This document shows positions 6,736-15,145 of a stretch of DNA of 64,000 nt, piece by piece. The notes under the pieces were generated by a model. That model was not told where the DNA came from, did not search any database, and saw nothing but the letters and a program-made list of their open reading frames with translations. The position numbers were made by a program, and so were the translations under genes. The number at the start of each line of letters is the position of its first letter. Position 1 is the first letter of the stretch. This DNA comes from Haloplanus sp. XH21 (GTDB taxonomy: Archaea > Halobacteriota > Halobacteria > Halobacteriales > Haloferacaceae): assembly GCF_023276355.1 (NCBI RefSeq), contig NZ_JALLPL010000001.1:1364001-1428000 (forward strand), given 5' to 3'.

Positions 6736-7611
6736 GTGTCCGAGTCATCGCCCCGGCGACTCGCCGGTGACGACCCCGCGGCCGCCGTCCGTCGGGAGGC
6801 GCTCGACCGCCTCGAGGACTGCCGCCGCGCGGGCGTCGACCCGCTGCTGGCGACGGTGCTCGTCAGCGACGCCTCCGACGACGAGCGGTTCATGGATCGC
6901 AAACACGACCTGTGTGCCGAGGTGGGGATCGACACCCGACGCGTCGACCTCCCGGCCGATGCGCCCGCCGAACGCGTCTACCGGACGGTCACCGATCTCG
7001 GCGACGACCCGGCGGTCACGGCGCTGTTCGTACAAGTACCGCTCCCCGATCACGTCGACGCGACCGAAGTGCGTCGCTGCGTGCCGCCCGAGAAGGACGT
7101 CGACTGCTTCAACCCCGAGAACCTGGGCCGACTGCTCCGGGGAGACCCGCGCGTCCGTCCCGTCACCGAACAGGCGGTCGACAGACTACTCTCGGCGCAC
7201 GACGTCACGGTCGCCGGCCGCGACGCCGTCGTCGTGGGCCGGACGCCCACCATCGGCGTTCCGCTCGCCCACCTCTGCTGTCGCCGCGACGCCACGGTCA
7301 CCGTCTGCCATTCGCGGACGCGGGACCTCGCGGCCAAGACCCGGACGGCGGACCTACTGCTCACCGCCGCCGGCACGCCCGGCCTCGTCGACGGATCGAT
7401 GGTCAGCGAGGGCGTCGTCGTCGTCGACGTGAGCGTCACCCGAGTCGAGGACGACGACGGTACGACCCTCGTCGGCGACGTCGACGCCGAGAGCGTCGGG
7501 ACGAAGGCGGCGGCGATGACGCCCGTCCCCGGCGGCGTCGGCCCGCTGACGATGGCGATGCTCCTGCGGAACGTCGTCGCCGTCACCGCGGCGGGCGCGA
7601 CGAACGGCTAG
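6736..7611 (+). CDS. folD: Bifunctional methylenetetrahydrofolate dehydrogenase / methenyl cyclohydrolase
   Basis: Interconverts methylene-, methenyl- and formyl-tetrahydrofolate in one-carbon metabolism; supplies formyl groups for the PurN-PurH protein at 36192. 291 residues, usual family length. Motifs: catalytic-lysine region ERFMDRKHDLCAEVGI, VQVPLPDHVDATEV, PPEKDVDCFNPENLGRLL, nucleotide-binding VVVGRTPTIGVPLAHLC and GVGPLTMAMLLRN. The lysine is retained, but the tyrosine four residues before it in the usual YVxxK motif is Phe, and the usual DGF is DCF. The GTG start fits a TATA box 26 bases upstream. Shares CTAG (7608-7611) with the convergent ribbon-helix-helix gene. Confidence 0.93.
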   Translation: MSESSPRRLAGDDPAAAVRREALDRLEDCRRAGVDPLLATVLVSDASDDERFMDRKHDLCAEVGIDTRRVDLPADAPAERVYRTVTDLGDDPAVTALFVQVPLPDHVDATEVRRCVPPEKDVDCFNPENLGRLLRGDPRVRPVTEQAVDRLLSAHDVTVAGRDAVVVGRTPTIGVPLAHLCCRRDATVTVCHSRTRDLAAKTRTADLLLTAAGTPGLVDGSMVSEGVVVVDVSVTRVEDDDGTTLVGDVDAESVGTKAAAMTPVPGGVGPLTMAMLLRNVVAVTAAGATNG

Positions 7612-7820
7612 TCGTCCAGATACCCGAGATCGGTCAACTGGCGGGTGATCTCTTCGAACTCCGCTTCGGTCAACTCGCCGCGGCGCTGGTACTGGATGAC
7701 GATGCTCCGAAGCAGGAACCGGACGAGGTCGCTGGTGCTGGAGAAACTGGTGCCTTCGATGGTGTCCTCGACGCGGTCGCCGAGTTCCTTCGGGATCGAG
7801 ACGGTCGTGTATTCGGTCAT
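7608..7820 (-). CDS. Ribbon-helix-helix (CopG/Arc-type) protein
   Basis: 70 residues beginning MTEYTTVSIPKELGDRVEDTIEG. The beta strand YTTVSIPKEL followed by helices FSSTSDLVRFLLRSIVIQYQ is the ribbon-helix-helix DNA-binding pattern; the C-terminal half (LTEAEFEEITRQLTDLGYL) is an extra helix pair. Likely a dimeric DNA-binding regulator. The ATG at 7818-7820 is preferred because the longer frame upstream (SPSIFPPTPPVAG) is unlike the family. Convergent with folD, with both stop codons in one CTAG. Confidence 0.85.
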   Translation of the reverse strand: MTEYTTVSIPKELGDRVEDTIEGTSFSSTSDLVRFLLRSIVIQYQRRGELTEAEFEEITRQLTDLGYLDD

Positions 7821-7912
7821 ACCGGCCACAGGCGGTGTGGGCGGAAATATGCTCGGTGACAACGGCGAGCGAATGGCGGTCGTTTTTAGTGGTGCAGTAA
7901 CAACGCCCGGTA

Positions 7913-8239
7913 ATGGCAGCCAGGCCGCCGCAGCAGGATTCGTCGTCTCCGGACGCGATCGAGTTCGGTATCGCCGCGCTGGTCGGCAATCTCGACCGCG
8001 CCGATATCGAGTATCCCGCGACCCGCGAGGAGATCGTCCGCGCGCTCGGCGACCCGGAGGTGCCCTACGACGCCGCGGGGAACACCGTCGCGCTCTCGGA
8101 GGCGATGGAGGCGCTCCCCAAGCAGGAGTTCGAGTCCGAATCGGAACTGCTCGACCTCCTCCACCCGGTGTTCGAGGAGTACCGCGTCTCCGCCAGCGGC
8201 AGCCTACTCGGTCGTCTCCGGTCGATCCTCCCCTTCTGA
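7913..8239 (+). CDS. Conserved haloarchaeal small protein (DUF5789-like)
   Basis: 108 residues: an acidic or neutral tail, then FGIAALVGNLDRADIEYPATREEIVRALGDPEVPYDAAGNTVALSEAMEALPKQEFESESELLDLLHPVFEEYR. The EYPATREEI and FESESELLDLL segments recur in a family of small haloarchaeal proteins that I remember as DUF5789 (unverified). No catalytic motif and no membrane segment. Followed within ten bases by a palindromic repeat element. Function unknown. Confidence 0.7.
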   Translation: MAARPPQQDSSSPDAIEFGIAALVGNLDRADIEYPATREEIVRALGDPEVPYDAAGNTVALSEAMEALPKQEFESESELLDLLHPVFEEYRVSASGSLLGRLRSILPF

Positions 8240-8247
8240 GAGGGGGT

Positions 8248-8313
8248 GTTGGAAGTCGGCAGAGATTCTCGCGGTGAGGGTCCCCGCGAGAAGCTCTGGA
8301 CAGTTATGATAGT
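8248..8313. repeat. Intergenic palindromic repeat copy
   Basis: Core TTCTCGCGG (8266-8274) / CCGCGAGAA (8284-8292) with loop TGAGGGTCC. Outer arms TGTTGGAAGTCGGCAGAG and GGACAGTTATGATAGT match the corresponding arms of the copies at 11431 and 28276. Sits exactly between the convergent ends of two genes, where it could also act as a bidirectional transcription end. Confidence 0.8.
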
Positions 8314-8981
8314 CACTCCGGAACGACACCCATCGGCTCCTCCGTCGTCGTTCCGAGGCGCTCGGCGACGAACTCCTTGATCACCGACTCCTCGGCACGG
8401 TGGAGCGTGACGCTCGCCGTGGACTTCGCGAGCGCCCTCTCCTCTGCGAGTTCGGTGAGGGTACACTCCCGTGGCGTGTCGTAATACCCCATCTCGACGG
8501 CCGTCACGAGCAGTTCTCGCTGCTGGTCGGTGAGGAGATCCGACTGGTCGGCCTGGTCGTACACTCGGTTGAGCGTGTACGACATGCCGAACGCCTCCAG
8601 TTGACGGCCGAACTCCGACAGCCGGTCCCGCGAGGCCGTGAGTTCGATGACGGCGTCCCCGTCACGGATGGTCACGGGAAGTTCGATCGGAGCGCCCGAC
8701 TCCTGAATCGACAGCAGGAGCAGAGGCTCGCTCGTCTCGAACTGGACGATGGCGGCGCCGTCGGTGTGTTGCATCACCTCTAGCGACGAGATGTCCGGTC
8801 GCTCCTGGACGGCCTCGACGACGGCGGGGAGCGAGTCCCCATCGATTTCGAGCAGCCCGAACCCCGAATCGCCCGTGGGGACGGCCGACAGCACCCGGAA
8901 CGTCGTCTCCGGGAACTCCCGGGACACCTCCCCGATCCAGATGGCTGCGGGCAGCTCGATGGTGAGTTTGGCGTAGGGCAT
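8313..8981 (-). CDS. Bacterio-opsin-activator-type (HTH_10) transcription regulator
   Basis: 222 residues. The N-terminal two thirds (1-150) are a sensor-like domain typical of haloarchaeal Bat-family proteins, with no PAS or GAF signature visible. The C-terminal domain LTDQQRELLVTAVEMGYYDTPRECTLTELAEERALAKSTASVTLHRAEESVI is the HTH_10 DNA-binding domain. No cysteine cluster is present, unlike oxygen-sensing members such as NarO. Divergent from norB across 149 bases that hold two CGAA-N4-TTCG palindromes, so it is the natural candidate for norB control. That link is inferred from position. Confidence 0.88.
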   Translation of the reverse strand: MPYAKLTIELPAAIWIGEVSREFPETTFRVLSAVPTGDSGFGLLEIDGDSLPAVVEAVQERPDISSLEVMQHTDGAAIVQFETSEPLLLLSIQESGAPIELPVTIRDGDAVIELTASRDRLSEFGRQLEAFGMSYTLNRVYDQADQSDLLTDQQRELLVTAVEMGYYDTPRECTLTELAEERALAKSTASVTLHRAEESVIKEFVAERLGTTTEEPMGVVPE

Positions 8982-9026
8982 GGCGCGTGAACGATCCTAT
9001 GGGAGCCTCCTGCACGGGGATTCCCC

Positions 9027-9089
9027 CGAACATATTCGTATCAGCGCTGTCAAGTCCCCACACGCCGGGAACGTCCCCGAACACGTTCG
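9027..9089. promoter_or_regulatory. Pair of CGAA-N4-TTCG palindromes upstream of norB
   Basis: CGAACATATTCG at 9027-9038 and CGAACACGTTCG at 9078-9089, each preceded by CCC; 51 bases apart, about five helical turns, so on the same face. The second is a perfect inverted repeat and ends 41 bases before the norB ATG, the usual place for an archaeal activator just upstream of the core promoter. The motif resembles the inverted repeat reported for denitrification promoters of Haloferax (CGAAC-N4-GTTCG, from memory) but with a spacer two bases shorter. Confidence 0.55.
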
Positions 9090-9130
9090 GACCAACGCCC
9101 AACAGGACGCTGGCGCGACACCAAACTGGT

Positions 9131-11428
9131 ATGAAAGTACGCAGACAGACGCTCGCGAAACTGTTGCTCGTCGTCTTCGTCGGCAACCTCATCGTGATGG
9201 GCGCCGGCGCCTGGTACTCCTACCAGCAGGCACCGCCGATCCCCCAGGAGTTCGTCGGACCCGACGGGGAGACGGTCGTAACGGGCGATGAGATACGCGA
9301 AGGCAAGACGGTCTTCCAGTCGGACGCGCTGATGAACCACGGCTCCATCCTGGGCAACGGCGCGTACTTCGGAAGCGACTACACCGCCGACGCGTTGGAT
9401 CGCAAGACGCGGTACATGCAGTCGTACTACGCCCAGGAGCGGTACGGGAGCGAGTACGACGCGCTCGACGGCCCCCAACAGGCCGCCGTCGATAGCCTCG
9501 TCGAGGAGGACCTCGCGTCGACGGACACCACGGAGCCGGTCGAATACTCCGCGGCCGAGGTCTACGCTCACGAGCAGGTCCGCGCGGACTACGTCGAACT
9601 GTACCACGAGGGGAGTCGCGAACACGGTCTGCCGGCGAACACCATCGACTCCGCCGACGAGGCCCGGCTGTTCGCCGACTTCGCGCTCTGGACCGCCTGG
9701 ATCTCCCACACCGAGCGCCCAGGCACCGACCACACCTACACCAACGACTGGCCGTACGCTCCCCTCGCCGGCAACGAACCCACTGCTGGCACGATGACCT
9801 GGAGCGTCGTCGCGATGGTGTTGCTCGTCGCCGGCGCGGGCATCGGCGTCTGGCTCTACCGCTCGGTCGAACTCCCCGAACCGGAGACCCACGGCGTCTC
9901 GGTGCCCCATCCCGACGACATCGACCTCCTGCCGAGCCAGCGGGCGGCGACGCGCTTTATCCCCGTCGCGGCCGCCCTCTTCCTCGCGCAGGTGTTACTC
10001 GGGGGACTGCTCGCCCACTACTACGTCGAGCGTGACGGCTTCTTCGGCGTCGGCGAACTCCTCGGCGTCGACGTGCTGGGCATCCTTCCCTTCGCCCTCG
10101 CCAAGACGTACCACCTCGATCTGGGCATCCTCTGGATCGCGACGCTGTGGCTGGGCGCCGGCCTGTTCCTCCCGCCGCTCCTGACGGGGACGGAGCCCGC
10201 GAACCAGACGCGGTACATCCACGCGCTCATCGGCGCCTTGCTCGTCGTCGTCGTGGGCGGGTTCGCCGGCATCTGGCTCGGCGCTAACGGCTACATCGAC
10301 GGCCCGCTCTGGTGGCTCCTCGGCAACGAGGGCCTGGAGTATCTGGAGGTCGGCCGCGTCTGGCAACTCGGCCTCCTCGCCGGGTTCGTCGGTTGGGCGG
10401 CGCTCGTCGCCCGCGGCTTCAAGCCACTGCTCGACCGTGAGCAGCCCTACGGCCTCGCTCACATGATCCTCTACGCCGGTGGCTCCATCGCCCTGCTCTT
10501 CACCGCAGGGCTGTTCTACACCCCCCAGACCAACATCGTCGTCACCGAGTTCTGGCGCTGGTGGGTGGTTCACATGTGGGTCGAGGGCGCCTTCGAGTTC
10601 TTCATCGTCGCCACAATCGGTATCACGCTAGTGTCGATGAACCTGCTCAAGCGCCGCTCCGCCGAGAAGGCGGTCATGTTCCAGGCGCTGTTCGTGATGG
10701 GGTCGGGCGTCATCGGCGTCTCCCACCACTACTGGTGGATCGGCCAGCCCGACGTGTGGATTCCGTTCGGCTCCGTGTTCTCCACGCTCGAACTCATCCC
10801 GCTCGTGCTCATCCTCTTCGAGGCCCTCAACGAGTACCGCGCGCTCGCGACGGCCGGCGAATCCTTCCCCTACTCGCTCCCGTTCGCGTTCATCATCGCG
10901 TCGGGCTTCTGGAACTTCGTCGGCGCGGGCGTGCTCGGGTTCTTCATCAACCTCCCCATCATCAACTACTACGAGCACGGGACGTACCTGACCGTCGGCC
11001 ACGCCCACGCGGCCATGTTCGGCGCCTTCGGCTTCCTCGCACTGGGGATGGTCACCTACATGCTCCGCATCGCGGTCGACCCCGCCCAGTGGAACCCCAC
11101 GCGCCTGAAATGGTCGTTCTGGCTCTGGAACGTCGGCCTCGCGGTGATGGTGTTCGGCTCCGTCCTGCCGGTGGGCTTCCTGCAACTCGAAACCGCGTTC
11201 ACCGTCAGCTACGACGCCGCCCGCAGCCTGGCGTTCTACAACCGCGACCTCATCCAGTTCCTGTTCTGGGCGCGGCTGCCCGGGGACACCATGCTCATCC
11301 TCGGCACCGCCGTCTTCGCCTACGACACGGTGAAACAGCGGTTCGCACTCCGTGACACCACCGCGCCGTCGAGCATTCCTGGCTCCAGCATCGTCTCCAG
11401 TCGCGTCCTCGCCGAGGACGACGACTGA
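9131..11428 (+). CDS. norB: Quinol-dependent nitric-oxide reductase, single subunit (qNOR)
   Basis: Membrane haem-copper-family enzyme reducing NO to N2O with quinol electrons. 765 residues: an N-terminal helix (LAKLLLVVFVGNLIVMGAGAW), an extracytoplasmic cytochrome-c-like fold without CxxCH (QSDALMNHGSILGNGAYFGSDYTAD), then about 13 membrane helices. Ligands visible: haem b His in AKTYHLDLGI (about residue 326), FeB His and Glu in HMWVEGAFEFF (about 480), FeB His pair in GVSHHYWWIG (about 530), and GHAHAAMFG (about 622). Fused N-terminal domain and length are those of qNOR rather than cNOR. The in-frame extension upstream of ATG 9131 crosses the operator motifs and is not coding. Stand-alone gene; no other nor or nir gene in the window. 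Confidence 0.95.
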   Translation: MKVRRQTLAKLLLVVFVGNLIVMGAGAWYSYQQAPPIPQEFVGPDGETVVTGDEIREGKTVFQSDALMNHGSILGNGAYFGSDYTADALDRKTRYMQSYYAQERYGSEYDALDGPQQAAVDSLVEEDLASTDTTEPVEYSAAEVYAHEQVRADYVELYHEGSREHGLPANTIDSADEARLFADFALWTAWISHTERPGTDHTYTNDWPYAPLAGNEPTAGTMTWSVVAMVLLVAGAGIGVWLYRSVELPEPETHGVSVPHPDDIDLLPSQRAATRFIPVAAALFLAQVLLGGLLAHYYVERDGFFGVGELLGVDVLGILPFALAKTYHLDLGILWIATLWLGAGLFLPPLLTGTEPANQTRYIHALIGALLVVVVGGFAGIWLGANGYIDGPLWWLLGNEGLEYLEVGRVWQLGLLAGFVGWAALVARGFKPLLDREQPYGLAHMILYAGGSIALLFTAGLFYTPQTNIVVTEFWRWWVVHMWVEGAFEFFIVATIGITLVSMNLLKRRSAEKAVMFQALFVMGSGVIGVSHHYWWIGQPDVWIPFGSVFSTLELIPLVLILFEALNEYRALATAGESFPYSLPFAFIIASGFWNFVGAGVLGFFINLPIINYYEHGTYLTVGHAHAAMFGAFGFLALGMVTYMLRIAVDPAQWNPTRLKWSFWLWNVGLAVMVFGSVLPVGFLQLETAFTVSYDAARSLAFYNRDLIQFLFWARLPGDTMLILGTAVFAYDTVKQRFALRDTTAPSSIPGSSIVSSRVLAEDDD

Positions 11429-11430
11429 TC

Positions 11431-11504
11431 GGGATTATTGGAAGCCATCATCGGTTCTCGCCGTGACGGTCCGGCGAGAATCTATGGACAGTTACAATAA
11501 TCCC
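11431..11504. repeat. Best-preserved palindromic repeat copy
   Basis: 74 bases with perfect ten-base terminal inverted repeats GGGATTATTG / CAATAATCCC. Inner core TTCTCGCCG (11455-11463) / CGGCGAGAA (11472-11480) with loop TGACGGTC. Right arm ATCTATGGACAGTTAC equals the copy at 28276-28340 (other strand) at all but one position. Starts two bases after the norB stop codon, so it may serve as the norB 3' end. Confidence 0.85.
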
Positions 11505-11571
11505 TTGAGGCCGGCTCGCACACCGGCCCCGAAACGAACCGTTGACGGAGGGGCGACACCGACTCACTGGC

Positions 11572-12837
11572 GTGTTTGGGTCGACGCTCGACGCCGTCCG
11601 CGGGTTTCGGCGCCCCGTCTACGCCGTCGCGGGTGGCCGCCTCATCAACGTCTTCGGGTCCGGGTTGGTCTACCCCTTCGCCAGCATCCACTTCCACCTT
11701 CAGGTCGGCATCCCGCTGAGTATCGTCGGCCTCGGCCTCCTCGCCAACAACGTCGCGACGGCGGCGGGGACGGCCGTCGGCGGCTACCTCGCCGACCGCT
11801 ACGGCCGACGGTCGGTGATGGTCGGCAGCATGGCCCTCTCGGCGGTCACCCTCGCAGCCTACGCCCTCGTCACCACCGGCGCGGGATTCGTCGCGGTGGC
11901 GACGGCCGCCGGCCTGACGATGGGGTTGTACGCCCCCGCGAGTCAAGCGATGATCGCCGACCTCACCGACGCCGCGGAGCGCGAACGCGGCTACGGTCTG
12001 CTGAAAGTCGCCAGCAACGTCGGCTTCGGCTCCGGGTTCGTCGTCGGCGGCGTCCTCTACGAGTTCGCCAACACCGCCGTCTTCGTCGCCGACGGCCTCA
12101 CCTCCGCCGTCGTCGCTGGCGTCCTCCTCGTTGCCCTGCCCGAGATCCACGACGGGCGGGCCGACGCCACGCTCTCCGAGAGCGTCGGCGACTGGAGCCG
12201 GGCCATCTCTCGTCCCCGTCTAGTTGCCCTCGCCCTCCTCAACGTCGGCTTCGCCGTCATGTACGCCCAGATGCAGGCGACGGTCCCCGTCGTCGCCAGC
12301 GAGACGCTCGGCCTCGACTCCGCTCAGATCGGCACGCTCTACGTGTTGAACCCGCTCGTGCTGGTGCTCTTCCAGATGCCCGTCCTCGCCGCCGTCGACG
12401 ACTGGCGGCGCACCCGCGGGCTCGTCGCCTCGACGGCGTTCTGGGCCGTCAGTTTCGGCGCGATCCTCGCGCTGGATCCACTTAGCCAGGCCGCCTCGGG
12501 ACTCGCGCTCGACTGGGAACCCATGGCCGTCGGTGTCGGCCTCGTCGGCGCCTTCCTCGTCCTGCGGACCGTCGGCGAAGTGCTCCACTCGCCGCTCGTC
12601 ACGTCGCTCGCGAGCGACCTCGGCCCCGCCGACGACCGCGGGTCACGCCTCTCGCTCATCGAGATCGCCAAGCGCCTCGGGATGGGTCTCGGGGCCGCCC
12701 TCGGCGGCGCCTTCTTCGATTTCGGCCTCGTTGGCCTGCTCTGGCCGACGCTCATCGTCGCCTGTGGCGGCCTCGCGGTCGGCCTGCTGGCGCTCGAACG
12801 CCGCGTGTCGCCCGCCGAGAACGGCGGCGTCGACTAA
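11572..12837 (+). CDS. MFS transporter
   Basis: 421 residues with about 12 hydrophobic segments. The major-facilitator loop 2-3 motif is seen as GGYLADRYGRRSVMVG, and LYAPASQAMIADLTDAAERERGYGLL is the usual helix-5 region of drug-type MFS proteins. Substrate not predictable. GTG 11572 is preferred over TTG 11542 because the extra ten residues (TEGRHRLTG) are unlike a membrane N-terminus. Convergent with menE: the stops TAA (12835-12837) and TAG (12834-12836, minus) overlap. Confidence 0.88.
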   Translation: MFGSTLDAVRGFRRPVYAVAGGRLINVFGSGLVYPFASIHFHLQVGIPLSIVGLGLLANNVATAAGTAVGGYLADRYGRRSVMVGSMALSAVTLAAYALVTTGAGFVAVATAAGLTMGLYAPASQAMIADLTDAAERERGYGLLKVASNVGFGSGFVVGGVLYEFANTAVFVADGLTSAVVAGVLLVALPEIHDGRADATLSESVGDWSRAISRPRLVALALLNVGFAVMYAQMQATVPVVASETLGLDSAQIGTLYVLNPLVLVLFQMPVLAAVDDWRRTRGLVASTAFWAVSFGAILALDPLSQAASGLALDWEPMAVGVGLVGAFLVLRTVGEVLHSPLVTSLASDLGPADDRGSRLSLIEIAKRLGMGLGAALGGAFFDFGLVGLLWPTLIVACGGLAVGLLALERRVSPAENGGVD

Positions 12838-14318
12838 TCGACGAGTCGCTTCCGCACTGCGTCGCGGTCGACCGTCCCTGAATCGGTGCGGGGCACAGCG
12901 TCGGCAAGACGGATCGTCCGTGGACACTTGTACCCCGCCAGCCGCTCCCGGCAGTGTGACTCGATATCCCCCGCCGAGAGCGCCGCGCCGGCACGTGGCA
13001 CGACCAGGGCGGCGACCCGCTCGCCCCACTCGTCGTCCGGGAGTCCGACGACGGCCGCGTCGGCCACGTCGGGATGACTCAGGAGCGCGTCCGTCACCTC
13101 GTCGGGCGCGACGTTCTCTCCGCCGGTGACGATCAGATCGTCGGTGCGCCCGATGACCCACACGTAGCCGTCCTCGTCGCGGTAGCCCACGTCGCCCGTC
13201 CGCAGGCCGTGCGGGCCGAACACGTCCCGCTCCGCGTCGAGGTAGCCCGGCGACACCGTCGGCCCCGAGACGACGAACTCGCCGATGTCGCCGGGCGGCA
13301 ACTCGTCGCCCGCATCGTCGCGAACGGAGAGGTCGGTCCAGAGCAACGGCCGACCGACGGTGCCGGGACGGGCGGCCGCCTCCGCCGGCGTCGCCGTCGC
13401 GATCTGGGAGGCCGTCTCGGTCATGCCGTAGGTGGGGAAGGCCGGCACGTCGCGATCCCGACACCGGTTGAGCAGGGCCTCGGACGCGGGCGCGCCCCCC
13501 AGCAACACCGCCCGGAGCGACGGGCCGAGCGATCCGCTCGTCGCATCGAGGAGTCGCGAGAGGGTGGTCGGGACGAGCGACGTGGCCGTCACGTCGTACG
13601 CCTCGATGTCGTCGGCGATGGCGTCGGCGTCGAACGACTCGCGGAGGACGACCGTCATGCCGTACAGCGGCATCCGAATGAGCGGCGTGAGACCGCCGAC
13701 GTGGTGGATCGGGAGGGCGACGTGCCAGGTCTCGTCGCGGGCGAACCCGATGCGGAACGCGGCCGCGACGGCGCTCGCGAGGAGGTTGCGAAGCGTCAGC
13801 GCCACCGCCTTCGGCGCGCCCGTCGTCCCCGACGTGAACGGGGCGACGAGCGTCGTTTCGAGGCGCCAGTCGTGAGGAACGACCGCGTCGGGCGTCCGCG
13901 ATCCCAGCGCAGTCACGCGGTCGCTGTCGGCGTCGTCGACGGAGACGACGGGGAGTGACGGTTCGTCGGCCGTCGCCTCGGCCGCCGTCGCCGCTGTCGA
14001 GGCGCCACAGACGAGCGTCGTGACATCTGCCCGATCCAGCCGGTCAGCGAGTTCCGGCGCGGTGAGCCGGGGGCCGAGCGGCACGAGGACGGCCCCGAGT
14101 CGGAGCGCCGCGTGAACGATCCGGACGGCAGCGGGACGCGTCGGGAGGCACATGCCGAGGCGGTCGCCGGGCCGGACGCCGAGGGCGGCGAGGCGACCGG
14201 CGGTTCGCTCGACGGCCACATCGAGGTCGGCGACCGACCAGCGGTCGTCGCGGTCGGCGGCGATCAGCGCCGTCGCGTCCGGGGTGCTGTCCGCCCGGTA
14301 CGTGAGCGGGTCGTCCAT
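12834..14318 (-). CDS. menE: o-Succinylbenzoate-CoA ligase (acyl-adenylate family)
   Basis: Activates o-succinylbenzoate with ATP and CoA in menaquinone synthesis. 494 residues of the AMP-forming ligase fold: ATP-binding FTSGTTGAPKAVALTLRN, VPTTLSRLL, YGMTETASQIATATPAEAAARPGTVGRP, the hinge region LRTGDVGYRDEDGYVWVIGRTDDLIVTGGENVAPDEVT, and a C-terminal Lys region YKCPRTIRL. Among acyl-CoA ligases the short length and ETASQIAT favour MenE, but a different acyl substrate is possible because no other men gene is adjacent. The ATG overlaps the upstream epimerase stop as TGATG, so the two are co-translated. Confidence 0.85.
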   Translation of the reverse strand: MDDPLTYRADSTPDATALIAADRDDRWSVADLDVAVERTAGRLAALGVRPGDRLGMCLPTRPAAVRIVHAALRLGAVLVPLGPRLTAPELADRLDRADVTTLVCGASTAATAAEATADEPSLPVVSVDDADSDRVTALGSRTPDAVVPHDWRLETTLVAPFTSGTTGAPKAVALTLRNLLASAVAAAFRIGFARDETWHVALPIHHVGGLTPLIRMPLYGMTVVLRESFDADAIADDIEAYDVTATSLVPTTLSRLLDATSGSLGPSLRAVLLGGAPASEALLNRCRDRDVPAFPTYGMTETASQIATATPAEAAARPGTVGRPLLWTDLSVRDDAGDELPPGDIGEFVVSGPTVSPGYLDAERDVFGPHGLRTGDVGYRDEDGYVWVIGRTDDLIVTGGENVAPDEVTDALLSHPDVADAAVVGLPDDEWGERVAALVVPRAGAALSAGDIESHCRERLAGYKCPRTIRLADAVPRTDSGTVDRDAVRKRLVD

Positions 14319-14704
14319 CAGTGCTCCACGAACTCCACGAGGACGCCACCGGTCGATTCGGGGTGGAGGAAGGCGACGTCGTGTCCCCAGGCACCCGGAC
14401 GGGGTGTGTCGTCTATGAGTTTGACGCCACACTCGCGCGCTGCGTCGAGGGCGGCCGCCACGTCCGCTGTCGCTAGGGCGACATGATGAATGCCCGGGCC
14501 GTCACGGTCGAGGAACCGTGCGGTCGGTCCCTCGTCGGTGAGCGGCTCGAGCAGCTCGAGATAGCCGTTCCCCAGGTCCAGAAACGTGACCGAGAGGTCG
14601 TCGACCGTCTCTTGGTGCGCGACCGACGCGTCGAACAACCGCCCGAACAGGTCCGCGAGCGCGTCGCCGTCACGCGTGGCGACGCCGAGATGATCGAAGC
14701 GCAT
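14318..14704 (-). CDS. mce: Methylmalonyl-CoA epimerase
   Basis: Converts (S)- to (R)-methylmalonyl-CoA, the step before the mutase encoded 440 bases upstream. 128 residues, one vicinal-oxygen-chelate unit pair: MRFDHLGVATRD (metal His), VSVTFLDLGNGYLELLEP-type strand here LSVTFLDLGNGYLELLEPL, GIHHVALATADVAAAL (second metal His) and a terminal GGVLVEFVEH (metal Glu). Length and motifs match the family. Overlaps menE by one base. Confidence 0.93.
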   Translation of the reverse strand: MRFDHLGVATRDGDALADLFGRLFDASVAHQETVDDLSVTFLDLGNGYLELLEPLTDEGPTARFLDRDGPGIHHVALATADVAAALDAARECGVKLIDDTPRPGAWGHDVAFLHPESTGGVLVEFVEH

Positions 14705-14743
14705 ACGTCCAGTCGCGGCGCGCGCGCCTATATACTTTCGAGC

Positions 14744-15043
14744 TTACGCGTCGTCCTCGTCGTTCTCGTCGGCGGCGAAGGGGGAGTCCTCACGTGGCAC
14801 GTAGTCGATCCGTCGCGCCCGCTCGGCGATGTCGGCGAGGTAGCCGAGCGCGACGTGATTGAGGCCGCGTTCGGTCGAATTCGTGAACCGGCCGTCGACG
14901 ACGCCGACGTACTCGGGATCCTCTCCCAGCGGCTCGATCTTGAGAGCCCACTCCGATCCATACTTGTTCAGCCAGTTGGCTAGTTCGTCACCGGTCACGG
15001 TGTCCCGGTCCAGTTTCTCGTGCGGGAAGTCGGACTCGCTCAT
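14744..15043 (-). CDS. Hypothetical haloarchaeal protein between mutase genes
   Basis: 99 residues from ATG 15041-15043 (a GTG one codon upstream is the alternative). MSESDFPHEKLDRDTVTGDELANWLNKYGSEWALKIEPLG followed by YVGVVDGRFTNSTERGLNHVALGYLADIAERARRIDYVPRE and an acidic end. Soluble, no known motif. Its place between the epimerase and the mutase large subunit suggests, but does not show, a link with propionate metabolism. Confidence 0.72.
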   Translation of the reverse strand: MSESDFPHEKLDRDTVTGDELANWLNKYGSEWALKIEPLGEDPEYVGVVDGRFTNSTERGLNHVALGYLADIAERARRIDYVPREDSPFAADENDEDDA

Positions 15044-15145
15044 CACCCGGAGAATGGATGGGGGTCACTAAACAGTGTCCCTGTCGTGTCAGACCACAAT
15101 TCATACCCTTCGTCGATGGCCGTCGCGACTGACCGTGCCGAGCCG

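Noticed and set aside
7608-7611. Shared CTAG stop of folD and the ribbon-helix-helix gene as a regulatory site
   Set aside because: Overlapping convergent stops occur several times here (also 12834-12837, 55278-55281, 58465-58468) and reflect compact packing.
8987-9130. N-terminal extension of norB
   Set aside because: It runs through the two operator palindromes, and the enzyme's membrane N-terminus begins at ATG 9131.
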